A DNA stretch of 18,917 nucleotides, taken from contig CAKPYT010000014.1 of NCBI GenBank assembly GCA_934203075.1, positions 1 through 18,917 of the forward strand. The letters run 5' to 3'. Both the position numbers and the translations under genes were made by a program. This DNA comes from an uncultured Clostridia bacterium. GTDB taxonomy: Bacteria > Bacillota > Clostridia > Christensenellales > CAG-314. Positions 7,588-13,549 of the stretch are shown here, piece by piece; the stretch's first letter is position 1, and every line of letters begins with the position of its first letter. The notes beneath the pieces are model-generated. The model worked only from the letters and a program-made list of their open reading frames with translations. It searched no databases and was not told the DNA's origin.

Positions 7588-8466
7588 TCACTCCTTTTCG
7601 AGAGCGGCAAGATAGGCCCTCATTTGTTCCCCGTACTTTTCGCTGCGAAGCATTGCTTCCACGTTTGCACGCACAAACCCGAACTTGTCCCCCAGGTCAT
7701 AGCGCGTCCCTTCAAAATCGTAGGCGTAAATGCCCTTTTCCGCCGCCTGCAGTTTTAGTGCATCCGTAAACTGCTTTTCCCCATTGGCCGCAACGGAAAT
7801 TCTTTCCAGATACCCGTAGAAATCTCCGCTGATGACATATCGTCCCAACGCCGCGACAAAACTGGGCGCCGCCTCAACCGAAGGTTTTTCTACAATGCTA
7901 TCGATCCGATACGTTCTTCCGTTTCTTTCCAGAATATTCACCGCGCCGTATTTGCTGATTTCCTGCGGGGCAACCGTCTGCACCCCGATGACCGTCTGCT
8001 GCACCTCTTCGAAACACTCCACCAATTGCCGCGTCACCGTTTTGTTCCCTTTCGGCGTGTACATCACGTCGTCGCCGTTCAGGACCACAATCGGCTCGCC
8101 TGCGGCAAACTCTTTGGAAAGCAGCACCGCATCTGCCGAGCCGGTCGCTTTTTTTTGCGAAACGGCACAGAACTTTGCCAAATGCTCCAATGCGTGCAGT
8201 TTTTCGATTTCCGCATCCTTATGACGCTCGTGCAAAAAAGCGTCCCACGCTTCGTCCGGGGCAAAATGCTGCATCAGCGCATGTTTTTCCGGGCTGTCCA
8301 CAATCAGAATCTCGCGAATCCCCGCCTCTACGGCTTCTTCGGCGATGAGTTGAATGGACGGGGTATCGATGACCGGCAGCATTTCTTTCGGCACGGCTTT
8401 GGAGAAGGGTAAGAACCTCGTCCCGCGGCCGGCAGCCAGTATCACTGCTTTACGAACCGTTTTCAT
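7588..8466 (-). CDS. galU: UTP-glucose-1-phosphate uridylyltransferase
   Basis: This enzyme makes UDP-glucose from UTP and glucose-1-phosphate; its product is the substrate of the adjacent GalE. The 292-residue length is normal. The N-terminal nucleotide-binding signature AAGRGTRFLP is at 11-20, followed by the PKEMLPVIDTP text typical of bacterial GalU. A metal/nucleotide site NGDDV occurs in the middle, and VEKPSVEAAPS and a late FGFVRANVE segment match the family. It starts inside the end of the upstream acetyltransferase gene (17-base overlap) and ends one base before galE, so the three form a tightly packed operon. GAGGA precedes the ATG at 8466. The related gene glmU (UDP-GlcNAc pyrophosphorylase) is less likely because the signature is GalU-type. 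Confidence 0.95.
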   Translation of the reverse strand: MKTVRKAVILAAGRGTRFLPFSKAVPKEMLPVIDTPSIQLIAEEAVEAGIREILIVDSPEKHALMQHFAPDEAWDAFLHERHKDAEIEKLHALEHLAKFCAVSQKKATGSADAVLLSKEFAAGEPIVVLNGDDVMYTPKGNKTVTRQLVECFEEVQQTVIGVQTVAPQEISKYGAVNILERNGRTYRIDSIVEKPSVEAAPSFVAALGRYVISGDFYGYLERISVAANGEKQFTDALKLQAAEKGIYAYDFEGTRYDLGDKFGFVRANVEAMLRSEKYGEQMRAYLAALEKE

Positions 8467-9169
8467 TGTTTGTTTTTTCCTCGTTGATTTTTTCTTGATA
8501 GTTTCTGTTTGGTTTACACTCCGCCGTTACGCGCTGCAAAACAAACGTACCGCAAGGGAGATTTCGCCGCAGCACCGTACCGGCCGCCACAAAACAACCG
8601 TTCTGAATCTTGCGCGGGGCGACCAACACGCTGTTGCAGCCGAGAAAACAATCGTCCCCGACTTCGGTAAAATACTTGCGGGTTCCGTCGTAGTTGGCAA
8701 AAACCGTTCCGCATCCCACGTTTACGCGTCGTCCGAGGCTTGCGTCCCCCACGTACGCCAGATGCGCCGCTTTCGTCCCGTCGCCCCAGGAGGTTTGCTT
8801 GGTCTGTACAAAACTCCCCAGCCGGCACCCCTTGCCCAAATGCGTGTTTCGACACTGCGCAAAAGGACCGACGGTGCACTTTTCGCCAAAAACGCAGTTT
8901 TCCGCCACAGTATACCGTACGACGCACTCTTTTTTTACCGTTACGTCGTGCAGAACGTTTCCTGCACCCAGGCAGCACCCGTCCTCCAGAACGCTGCTGC
9001 CCGTAATGACGTTGCACATCCCGATCGTTACGTCCCGACCGATTGTTACCGTGCGGGCAATCCTGATTGGCGGGTCGTAGCAGAACCCTTGGCGCCTGGT
9101 CAGTTTTTTTAGTTCTCTTGCGGTATAAAAACCTCGTTTCATTTTACAACGCTTTCGCAATCGTGTCAA
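8450..9169 (-). CDS. Stand-alone GlmU-type hexapeptide acetyltransferase
   Basis: The protein consists of a left-handed beta-helix matching the C-terminal half of GlmU, with no uridylyltransferase domain. With the start at the TTG at 9169 it has 239 residues. Hexapeptide repeats run from about 35 to 215. The acetyltransferase residues of GlmU appear conserved: GPFAQCR (101-107), K124, H136 and Y139 in AAHLAYVGD, N150 in VNVGCGT, and NYDG (159-162) followed by K165. This suggests it acetylates a sugar phosphate, perhaps glucosamine-1-phosphate, using acetyl-CoA. The TTG start is chosen because AAAGGAG lies 8 bases upstream; the ATG at 9142 has no binding site. The C-terminus is Glu/Asn/Lys-rich. 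It overlaps galU by 17 bases. The family is clear; the substrate is inferred. Confidence 0.8.
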   Translation of the reverse strand: MTRLRKRCKMKRGFYTARELKKLTRRQGFCYDPPIRIARTVTIGRDVTIGMCNVITGSSVLEDGCCLGAGNVLHDVTVKKECVVRYTVAENCVFGEKCTVGPFAQCRNTHLGKGCRLGSFVQTKQTSWGDGTKAAHLAYVGDASLGRRVNVGCGTVFANYDGTRKYFTEVGDDCFLGCNSVLVAPRKIQNGCFVAAGTVLRRNLPCGTFVLQRVTAECKPNRNYQEKINEEKTNNENGS

Positions 9170-9177
9170 CCCCAACA

Positions 9178-9184
9178 CTCCTTT
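9178..9184 (-). promoter_or_regulatory. Ribosome binding site favouring a TTG start
   Basis: AAAGGAG on the minus strand stands 8 bases before the TTG at 9169. It is the only good Shine-Dalgarno sequence near the acetyltransferase start. It argues that the TTGACA at 9169-9164 is the beginning of the coding sequence and not a -35 box. Confidence 0.55.
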
Positions 9185-9258
9185 CCGATACGTACCCGCG
9201 TACGACGCTCCGCATCTCTTTTTGCCATAAGATATTCCGACGTTTTTCCGAAATTGAC

Positions 9259-9287
9259 TTGAAAAAAAAGAAAAACTGCACTACAAT
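9259..9287 (+). promoter_or_regulatory. Promoter of the gatB/yqeY-like gene
   Basis: TTGAAA (9259-9264), a 17-bp spacer and TACAAT (9282-9287) precede the start codon by 33 bp. The spacer is A-rich. Confidence 0.7.
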
Positions 9288-9320
9288 GGAGCCATCCCAT
9301 CAGAAAGAAAGAGGTAAACT

Positions 9321-9743
9321 ATGCTGGTAGACGAAATTAAAAAGGCGAATATACAAGCGTTAAAAGATCACGACACCGTAAAACGCAGCCTGTACGCCGT
9401 GCTGCTGAACAAAATGAAACTTTGCGAAATTGACCGCCGCGCCGCGGGCAAACCGTTTACGGAAGAAGACGCCGTTTCCGTTCTGCAGAAAACAGAAAAA
9501 GAACTGACGGAAGAACGGGATAGCTTTTTGAAAGCCAACCGGCCGGAACGCGTAGCGGAATTAAACACGCATCTGGAAATTGTGAAATCCCTCTTGCCGC
9601 AAATGATGACGGAGGAAGAAATCCGTGCCGTCATCGCCACGCTGGAAGATAAATCCATCCCGGCCGTGATGAAACACTTCAAAGCAAACTATGCCGGTAA
9701 ATGCGATATGCGCCTGGTGCAAGCCGTAGTAAAAACGCTGTAA
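9321..9743 (+). CDS. yqeY: GatB/YqeY domain protein
   Basis: This 140-residue protein matches the YqeY family, which is homologous to the C-terminal helical tail of GatB, the tRNA-dependent amidotransferase subunit. The size is typical (about 147). Visible family features are the N-terminal LVDEIKKANIQALKDHDTVKRSLYAVLLNKMK, the central helical LTEERDSFLKANRPERVAEL, LPQMMTEEEI, and the C-terminal GKCDMRLVQAVVK. The family is thought to contact tRNA, and in Deinococcus a YqeY domain is fused to GlnRS. This genome has a separate glnS about 6 kb away, so a tRNA-Gln link is possible but not shown. AAGAGGT precedes the ATG at 9321. It has its own promoter and a strong terminator, so it is monocistronic. 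Confidence 0.93.
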   Translation: MLVDEIKKANIQALKDHDTVKRSLYAVLLNKMKLCEIDRRAAGKPFTEEDAVSVLQKTEKELTEERDSFLKANRPERVAELNTHLEIVKSLLPQMMTEEEIRAVIATLEDKSIPAVMKHFKANYAGKCDMRLVQAVVKTL

Positions 9744-9801
9744 CAGGCAAGGCGTTGTGCTTTTTTCCAAACACAAGGCAAGCGCATCCGACTTTTCAAA
9801 C

Positions 9802-9835
9802 AAAAACAAGGTAGTATTCTCTACCTTGTTTTTTT
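9802..9835 (+). terminator. Terminator after the gatB/yqeY-like gene
   Basis: ACAAGGTAG (9806-9814) pairs perfectly with CTACCTTGT (9821-9829) around TATTCT, extended by A:T pairs to 9802 and 9833. The T-tract runs to 9835. It is a strong intrinsic terminator. Confidence 0.92.
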
Positions 9836-10118
9836 CTTCGCTTTCTGTACGGATCGGTCCCCCGGCGAAGGAACCTTTTGTTTTTACCCCGCAACGCCAA
9901 GCGTTCCTTCCAAAACACAACCGGAGAAAATACTCCGCCCGGATGTTTTGCGGGAGTTGATCGATTTCCGCTGCGGAAAGAAACGAAACGCCCCCGTCCG
10001 CCCTGCGGCAATACTCGATTTTCGCCCCGGGGCGAGTCCGGACAAAAGACGCAACAAGAAATCTGCCCCACCCGATTTTTTCCCTAAGGCATAAGGAAGG
10101 ATATTTTATATCCGCCAT
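9836..10118. other. Intergenic stretch, no gene seen
   Basis: About 300 bp separate the gatB/yqeY terminator from the XRE gene stop. Open frames here have no ribosome binding site and Arg/Pro-rich translations typical of non-coding sequence. A small palindrome (GGATAT/ATATCC, 10099-10113) is the only structure noted before the hairpin at 10119-10139. Confidence 0.5.
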
Positions 10119-10139
10119 ACGGACAGATCCGTGTTTTTT
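10119..10139 (+). terminator. Possible terminator 3' to the XRE gene
   Basis: ACGGA (10119-10123) pairs with TCCGT (10128-10132) around CAGA, followed by GTTTTTT. The short stem and T-tract would work only for plus-strand transcription. No plus-strand gene ends here, so it may block read-through into the XRE gene from the left. Confidence 0.4.
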
Positions 10140-10142
10140 CTT

Positions 10143-10352
10143 CTAGTTCAACCCTACCAATTCATCCATCGAAACGTTAAAAAAGCGCGCCAATTTCATC
10201 AGGGAATACATTCCGGGTTCCCTCAGCCCGTTCTCCCACAAGCTGATGACCCCTTTGCTTACGCCGATGGCCGCTGCAAGCTCCACCTGCCCCAGCCCCT
10301 TTTCCATTCTCAATTCCCTCAGAATGTCCTTAAACCTATTTTGATTTTCCAT
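10143..10352 (-). CDS. Small XRE-family helix-turn-helix regulator
   Basis: The 69-residue protein from the ATG at 10352 (MENQNRFKDI) is a single Cro/C1-type DNA-binding domain. The recognition region is GQVELAAAIGVSKGVISLWE (about 21-40), followed by NGLREPGMYSLMKLARFFNVSMDELVGL, the usual end of an XRE domain. There is no sensor domain, so it probably dimerises on DNA through the HTH itself. The frame is open upstream to 10619, but that part crosses the divergent gene and the operator and does not look like protein. No good Shine-Dalgarno precedes the ATG, so expression may be low. It is divergent from the zinc-ribbon membrane protein gene. The palindromes at 10366-10379 and 10392-10413 are its likely binding sites. 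Confidence 0.88.
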   Translation of the reverse strand: MENQNRFKDILRELRMEKGLGQVELAAAIGVSKGVISLWENGLREPGMYSLMKLARFFNVSMDELVGLN

Positions 10353-10365
10353 ATACAAATATGTT

Positions 10366-10379
10366 CTCACATTCGTAAG
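10366..10379. promoter_or_regulatory. Second, degenerate operator (O2)
   Basis: CTCACATTCGTAAG matches the core of the main operator (CTTACAATTGTAAG) at 11 of 14 positions. Its centre lies 30 bp from that of the main site, close to three helical turns. It sits just upstream of the XRE start codon, where bound repressor could autoregulate the gene. Confidence 0.5.
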
Positions 10380-10388
10380 AAATAATGC

Positions 10389-10418
10389 TTGACATCTTAC
10401 AATTGTAAGATGTATAAT
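10389..10418 (+). promoter_or_regulatory. Consensus promoter of the zinc-ribbon membrane gene
   Basis: Perfect TTGACA (10389-10394) and perfect TATAAT (10413-10418) are separated by 18 bp. The start codon lies 28 bp further on. So strong a promoter suggests that repression sets the expression level. Confidence 0.85.
10392..10413. promoter_or_regulatory. Perfect 22-bp palindromic operator (O1)
   Basis: ACATCTTACAA (10392-10402) is followed directly by its exact reverse complement (10403-10413). The palindrome covers the end of the -35 box, the whole spacer and the first base of the -10 box, so a bound protein would exclude RNA polymerase. The adjacent XRE gene is the natural candidate. Confidence 0.8.
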
Positions 10419-10445
10419 CAAAAAAAAGTAAGGAGGACAGGACTT

Positions 10446-10772
10446 ATGGCATATTGCTCGAAGTGCGGAAAAGAAGTTCCGGAGGAGGCGGAAATCTGTG
10501 TGCACTGCGGTTGCAGAATCCGGGAAGAATCGATTCTCACCACCAACGATATCCGAAATATTGCTCGGTTTGCATTTATCTTGTGTCTTAGTTTTATCGG
10601 AAGTTATATCGTCAATCACACGAGTTTAAAACCAAAGGGATGGAAATCGAGAACTTGCGCTCACTTCTTCCTTGGTATTCTCACTTTCGGAATCTATTCG
10701 CTTGTGGTTGCCTTTTCTCAGTTCAAATTTGACGAAAACGCTCCGTCGAACGTCGGCTACGTGAAAGATTAA
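10446..10772 (+). CDS. Zinc-ribbon membrane protein, probable XRE target
   Basis: The 108-residue protein starts with a zinc ribbon (CSKCG at 4-8, CVHCG at 18-22). Two hydrophobic segments follow, about 40-57 (ARFAFILCLSFIGSYIV) and 73-90 (FFLGILTFGIYSLVVAF). The text between and after them (LKPKGWKSRTCAHFFLG, NVGYVKD) resembles small zinc-ribbon integral membrane proteins frequent in Clostridia, near the DUF4234/TM2-like group; I cannot name the family with certainty. The ATG at 10446 is preceded by AAGGAGG with 9-base spacing, and the upstream continuation of the frame is the promoter. It is divergent from the XRE gene and transcribed from a perfect consensus promoter blocked by the palindrome. 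A weak hairpin (AACCC/GGGTT) overlaps the stop codon. The function is unknown; repressor control suggests an inducible membrane role. Confidence 0.85.
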   Translation: MAYCSKCGKEVPEEAEICVHCGCRIREESILTTNDIRNIARFAFILCLSFIGSYIVNHTSLKPKGWKSRTCAHFFLGILTFGIYSLVVAFSQFKFDENAPSNVGYVKD

Positions 10773-10868
10773 CCCTTTCGGGTTGAATTCTGTTTTGCCC
10801 GTCGTTTGCCCGGGCACTGTATTTGCGGTTCCGAGGAAGAGCCGCGTTTCCCCAAACAAAAGAAAAAG

Positions 10869-10912
10869 AAAAAAGCGAAAGTGCGTTACGTTTACAACAC
10901 GTTCGCTTTTTT
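10869..10912. terminator. Bidirectional terminator, GCGAA/TTCGC stem
   Basis: AAAAAAGCGAA (10869-10879) pairs with TTCGCTTTTTT (10902-10912); GTG/CAC inside the loop can extend the stem. It lies about 100 bp after the zinc-ribbon membrane gene and carries T-tracts on both strands. Confidence 0.75.
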
Positions 10913-10982
10913 GCTGCTTCGAAATAAGGAATCCTTTGCCTCTCTGCAAGGAAACAACCGTTTCCGCTCCCTCTCGCCACGT

Positions 10983-11016
10983 AAAAAAGCGTTACGAACC
11001 CTCGTAACGCTTTTTT
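10983..11016. terminator. Strong bidirectional terminator
   Basis: AAAAAAGCGTTACGA (10983-10997) pairs perfectly with TCGTAACGCTTTTTT (11002-11016) around ACCC. It lies 11 bp after the stop codon of the DUF1858 gene on the minus strand and ends the SPFH operon. It also stops rightward transcription. Confidence 0.92.
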
Positions 11017-11026
11017 CGTTTTGTCG

Positions 11027-11221
11027 TTAGCCTTCGCAAACTGCGTTCAGTTTTTCCAGCAATTCGTCCAGATTGACGCCGTGCACTGCGGCAGCCTGTT
11101 CGACGGTTTCGCCTCTTGCTGCCATGCAGCCGACGCATCCCATCCCGTATGCCATAAACACAGCGGCGGCTCTGTTGTTAATTTCCAACACTTCCTGAAT
11201 GAGCATATCACCTGTAATCAT
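11027..11221 (-). CDS. DUF1858 redox-disulfide domain protein
   Basis: The 64-residue protein consists of one DUF1858 domain (also called hybrid-cluster-protein-associated redox disulfide domain). The signature GMGCVGC, with C29 and C32 as a CxxC pair, is intact. MLIQEVLEINNRAAAVFMAYGMGC is the usual N-terminal half, and the ELLEKLNA helix closes the domain. Proteins of this kind are presumed to take part in thiol redox or metal chemistry; no reaction is established. AGGAGG precedes the ATG at 11221. It begins 12 bp after the zinc-ribbon membrane gene on the same strand and precedes a strong terminator, so it is the last gene of that operon. No hybrid cluster protein gene is present in the window. 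Confidence 0.9.
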   Translation of the reverse strand: MITGDMLIQEVLEINNRAAAVFMAYGMGCVGCMAARGETVEQAAAVHGVNLDELLEKLNAVCEG

Positions 11222-11233
11222 TGTTTTTTCCTC

Positions 11234-12346
11234 CTAATCTCCGTATTTTATCACTAAATATGCAATTCCCACAATTGCGGCAAGCGCCAACAGCACCGTA
11301 AACCCTACTTTCACAACGGAAAGCGGTATCTTACCGGTGATTCTGCCGTGAACCCCGTTCATATACTGGTTAAACACTTTGTTTTTATAGCGCTCCGTAC
11401 AAACGTACACGGGAAACAATATGTACTTAAAAGATTTGCCGATATGACGCAAATCTAAACGTAACGTCCCTGCCACGTCCGCATCGTGCCGCTGCAAAAT
11501 CAATCGCTGAATTTCTTCCTTCATCTGCGCTTCCGCACGTTGAAATGCCGTAAACGGATCCACATTATAGTTGCTTGCTTCGTATCCTGCCAGAAACGCG
11601 TCGTTATACAACACGTAATTTGCCTGATCGAACGGTGCAAGCTTCCCCAGTTTCGTATCGTCAATCTGCGTGCTTCCGCTGATCAACACGTCGTCGAAAC
11701 ACCGTTGAATCGTTCCCTGCACGTGAAACCACTTGATTTTCGTGCGCGTCACTTCTTTTCCGTTGACGCGCTCCGTTTCAACATAGCGTTTGCCGACCGT
11801 TCCGCTGTAGTGCGTTTCCGTAGTGCTGTCGAACGTCCACACAGGCGTATACACCCCGTGTACGGTATCCAGCGAAACCTGCTTCTTGAACTTTTTGGGG
11901 GCATAAAATCGTTTTTTCAGCCACGTAAGGCAACGCTTCACCGCTTCGCTTCGCGTGATGTGGAACGGAATCACCGAATCCGGCTTGACGCAATCCATTT
12001 CGCTTTTTTCCAGAACGCTGCTGCTGCCGCAAAACGCACAGACGGTGGCCACTTCGCCTTTCCGCAAAACGCTTTCCGCCCCGCAGTTTTCGCACCGGAT
12101 GATTTTAACGTCCGTATCCCACTTATGGTCGCGGTGCAGTTCCTCGAAATCGCGCTCCGTCACGTCCGAACGAACCTCCACGGCAATTTCCGTGCCGCAG
12201 TGTTCGCATTTCAGTTTTTGTGTTTGCGCATCGAAAGAAAGCGTTCCTCCGCACGCAGGGCACCGAAACTGTCCGGTACCGGCCCGCTGCGACTGCGTAT
12301 TCAGCAAAACGCTGTCGTCTTCTGCAATGAAATCGTTTTTCTTCAT
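11234..12346 (-). CDS. YdjG-like zinc-ribbon membrane protein
   Basis: The 370-residue protein has two TFIIB-type zinc ribbons near the N-terminus, C29/C32/C47/C50 and C85/C88/C103/C106. A long middle part with conserved-looking aromatic text (VYTPVWTFDSTTETHYSG) follows. A single transmembrane helix at about 347-366 ends in a short tail, which makes it a C-terminally anchored protein facing the cytoplasm. The layout matches B. subtilis YdjG, which works with an SPFH protein (YdjI) in membrane association and stress response. Here the SPFH gene lies directly upstream (15-bp gap). The ribosome binding site before the ATG at 12346 is weak, so coupling to the upstream gene is likely. The family is fairly clear; the biochemical role is unproven. 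Confidence 0.82.
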   Translation of the reverse strand: MKKNDFIAEDDSVLLNTQSQRAGTGQFRCPACGGTLSFDAQTQKLKCEHCGTEIAVEVRSDVTERDFEELHRDHKWDTDVKIIRCENCGAESVLRKGEVATVCAFCGSSSVLEKSEMDCVKPDSVIPFHITRSEAVKRCLTWLKKRFYAPKKFKKQVSLDTVHGVYTPVWTFDSTTETHYSGTVGKRYVETERVNGKEVTRTKIKWFHVQGTIQRCFDDVLISGSTQIDDTKLGKLAPFDQANYVLYNDAFLAGYEASNYNVDPFTAFQRAEAQMKEEIQRLILQRHDADVAGTLRLDLRHIGKSFKYILFPVYVCTERYKNKVFNQYMNGVHGRITGKIPLSVVKVGFTVLLALAAIVGIAYLVIKYGD

Positions 12347-12361
12347 CTTACGTCTTGTTTA

Positions 12362-13420
12362 CTATTTCAGTTTTTCGCCGCAATCCGGGCAGAATTTTGC
12401 CGTAGCGCTCACTTCTTTTCCGCATTTGGGGCAAAGATTTGCAACGACCTGTTTCGCACCGCATTCCGGGCAGAACTTCGCCGTAGCGCTTAACTTCGCA
12501 CCGCATTCCGCACAGAATTTGCCGCCTTTTTCTTCTGCCTGCGCAGGTTGCTTCGGCGCCGCCGGCTGTTGAGCCTGCTGCTGTGCCTGGCTGAACACGC
12601 CCGCCAGGTTCTGTGCCATGCCGATTCCCACAAAAGAACCCATCGTCCCCTGGTTCTTTGCCGCGTCGCCCAAAGCGTCCGCCGCTTTCTTTTGGGTATA
12701 GGTGGACATCTGATCCCCCAGAATTCCCAAAGAAACGCGTTCGTTCAAGGCTTTTTCGATTTCCTCCGGGAAGGAAATATTTTCAATCGTCAGGTTGGTT
12801 AAATCCAAACCGAGTTCTGCAAAGCGCGGCTGCACCGTTTTTTGGCACATCTCGTTGAATTCCTGCAGGTTACTGCTTAAGTCCAAAGCAGACACTTTGG
12901 ATTCTGCGATCGTATCCGTAATCCCGCTGATCAGCATGCTGCGCAGGTGCTCGCTGATAGCTTCCGTCGTGAACAGGCTGTTCGTTCCGAACAGATTCTG
13001 CAGGAAGGTTTTCGGATCGCCTACGCGGAACCCGAACACACCGAACCCGCGGATACGCACCATTCCGAAGTCTTTATCCCGCATCGTAATGGGAGATTTC
13101 GTTCCCCATTTTTGATTTACAAATTGTTTGGTATTGATAAAGTACACTTCGGCACGGAAGCGCGATTCGCCCTGAAAGAACACCTTGCCCATGGCCGTCA
13201 GGAAGGGCAGGTTTCTCGTTTCCAATTTATGACGACCGGGACCGAACACATCCGCAATTTTCCCTTCGTGCACAAAAATGGCCACCTGCGATTCACGTAC
13301 CGTCAAAGAAGAGCCGGTCATGATATCTTTACCGTTCATCGGGAAACGGTAGACGAGCGTATCGGAAGAATCATCCGTCCACTCAATTACTTTCCACATT
13401 TGGCTAGAAAAAAATCCCAT
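12362..13420 (-). CDS. SPFH-domain protein with C-terminal zinc ribbons
   Basis: From the ATG at 13420 the protein has 352 residues and begins MGFFSSQMWKVIEW, like B. subtilis YdjI and the 'virion core protein' SPFH subgroup. The SPFH region covers about 30-235, with typical text at AEVYFINTKQFVNQKWGT (91-107) and ITMRD (111-115). A Gln/Ala/Pro-rich linker (278-298) leads to two zinc ribbons, C303/C306/C317/C320 and C330/C333/C344/C347. SPFH proteins form large membrane-associated oligomers; this one lacks an obvious membrane anchor and may be recruited by the downstream zinc-ribbon membrane protein. AAAGGAG lies 10 bases before the ATG; the TTG at 13429 is too close to it. It is first in the operon. 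No PspA-type gene is adjacent, unlike in Bacillus. Confidence 0.9.
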   Translation of the reverse strand: MGFFSSQMWKVIEWTDDSSDTLVYRFPMNGKDIMTGSSLTVRESQVAIFVHEGKIADVFGPGRHKLETRNLPFLTAMGKVFFQGESRFRAEVYFINTKQFVNQKWGTKSPITMRDKDFGMVRIRGFGVFGFRVGDPKTFLQNLFGTNSLFTTEAISEHLRSMLISGITDTIAESKVSALDLSSNLQEFNEMCQKTVQPRFAELGLDLTNLTIENISFPEEIEKALNERVSLGILGDQMSTYTQKKAADALGDAAKNQGTMGSFVGIGMAQNLAGVFSQAQQQAQQPAAPKQPAQAEEKGGKFCAECGAKLSATAKFCPECGAKQVVANLCPKCGKEVSATAKFCPDCGEKLK

Positions 13421-13456
13421 TGTTGCCAATCTCCTTTCTTCGTTTTGAATATTGCT

Positions 13457-13485
13457 ATTTTAACATTATTCGCGCAAAAAATCAA
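13457..13485 (-). promoter_or_regulatory. Promoter of the SPFH operon
   Basis: On the minus strand TTGATT (13485-13480), a 17-bp spacer and TAAAAT (13462-13457) stand 36 bp before the start codon. The match is to the vegetative consensus; no extracytoplasmic sigma-factor type sequence was evident. Confidence 0.65.
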
Positions 13486-13549
13486 TCTATATTTTCATGC
13501 TATTGCATAAATAATAGAAACAGACCTTGAAGTCAAAAGGAGAATCGTC

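Noticed and set aside
10353..10619. N-terminal extension of the XRE gene (89 further codons)
   Set aside because: The extension crosses the operator, the divergent promoter and the coding sequence of the neighbouring gene, and its text is not protein-like.
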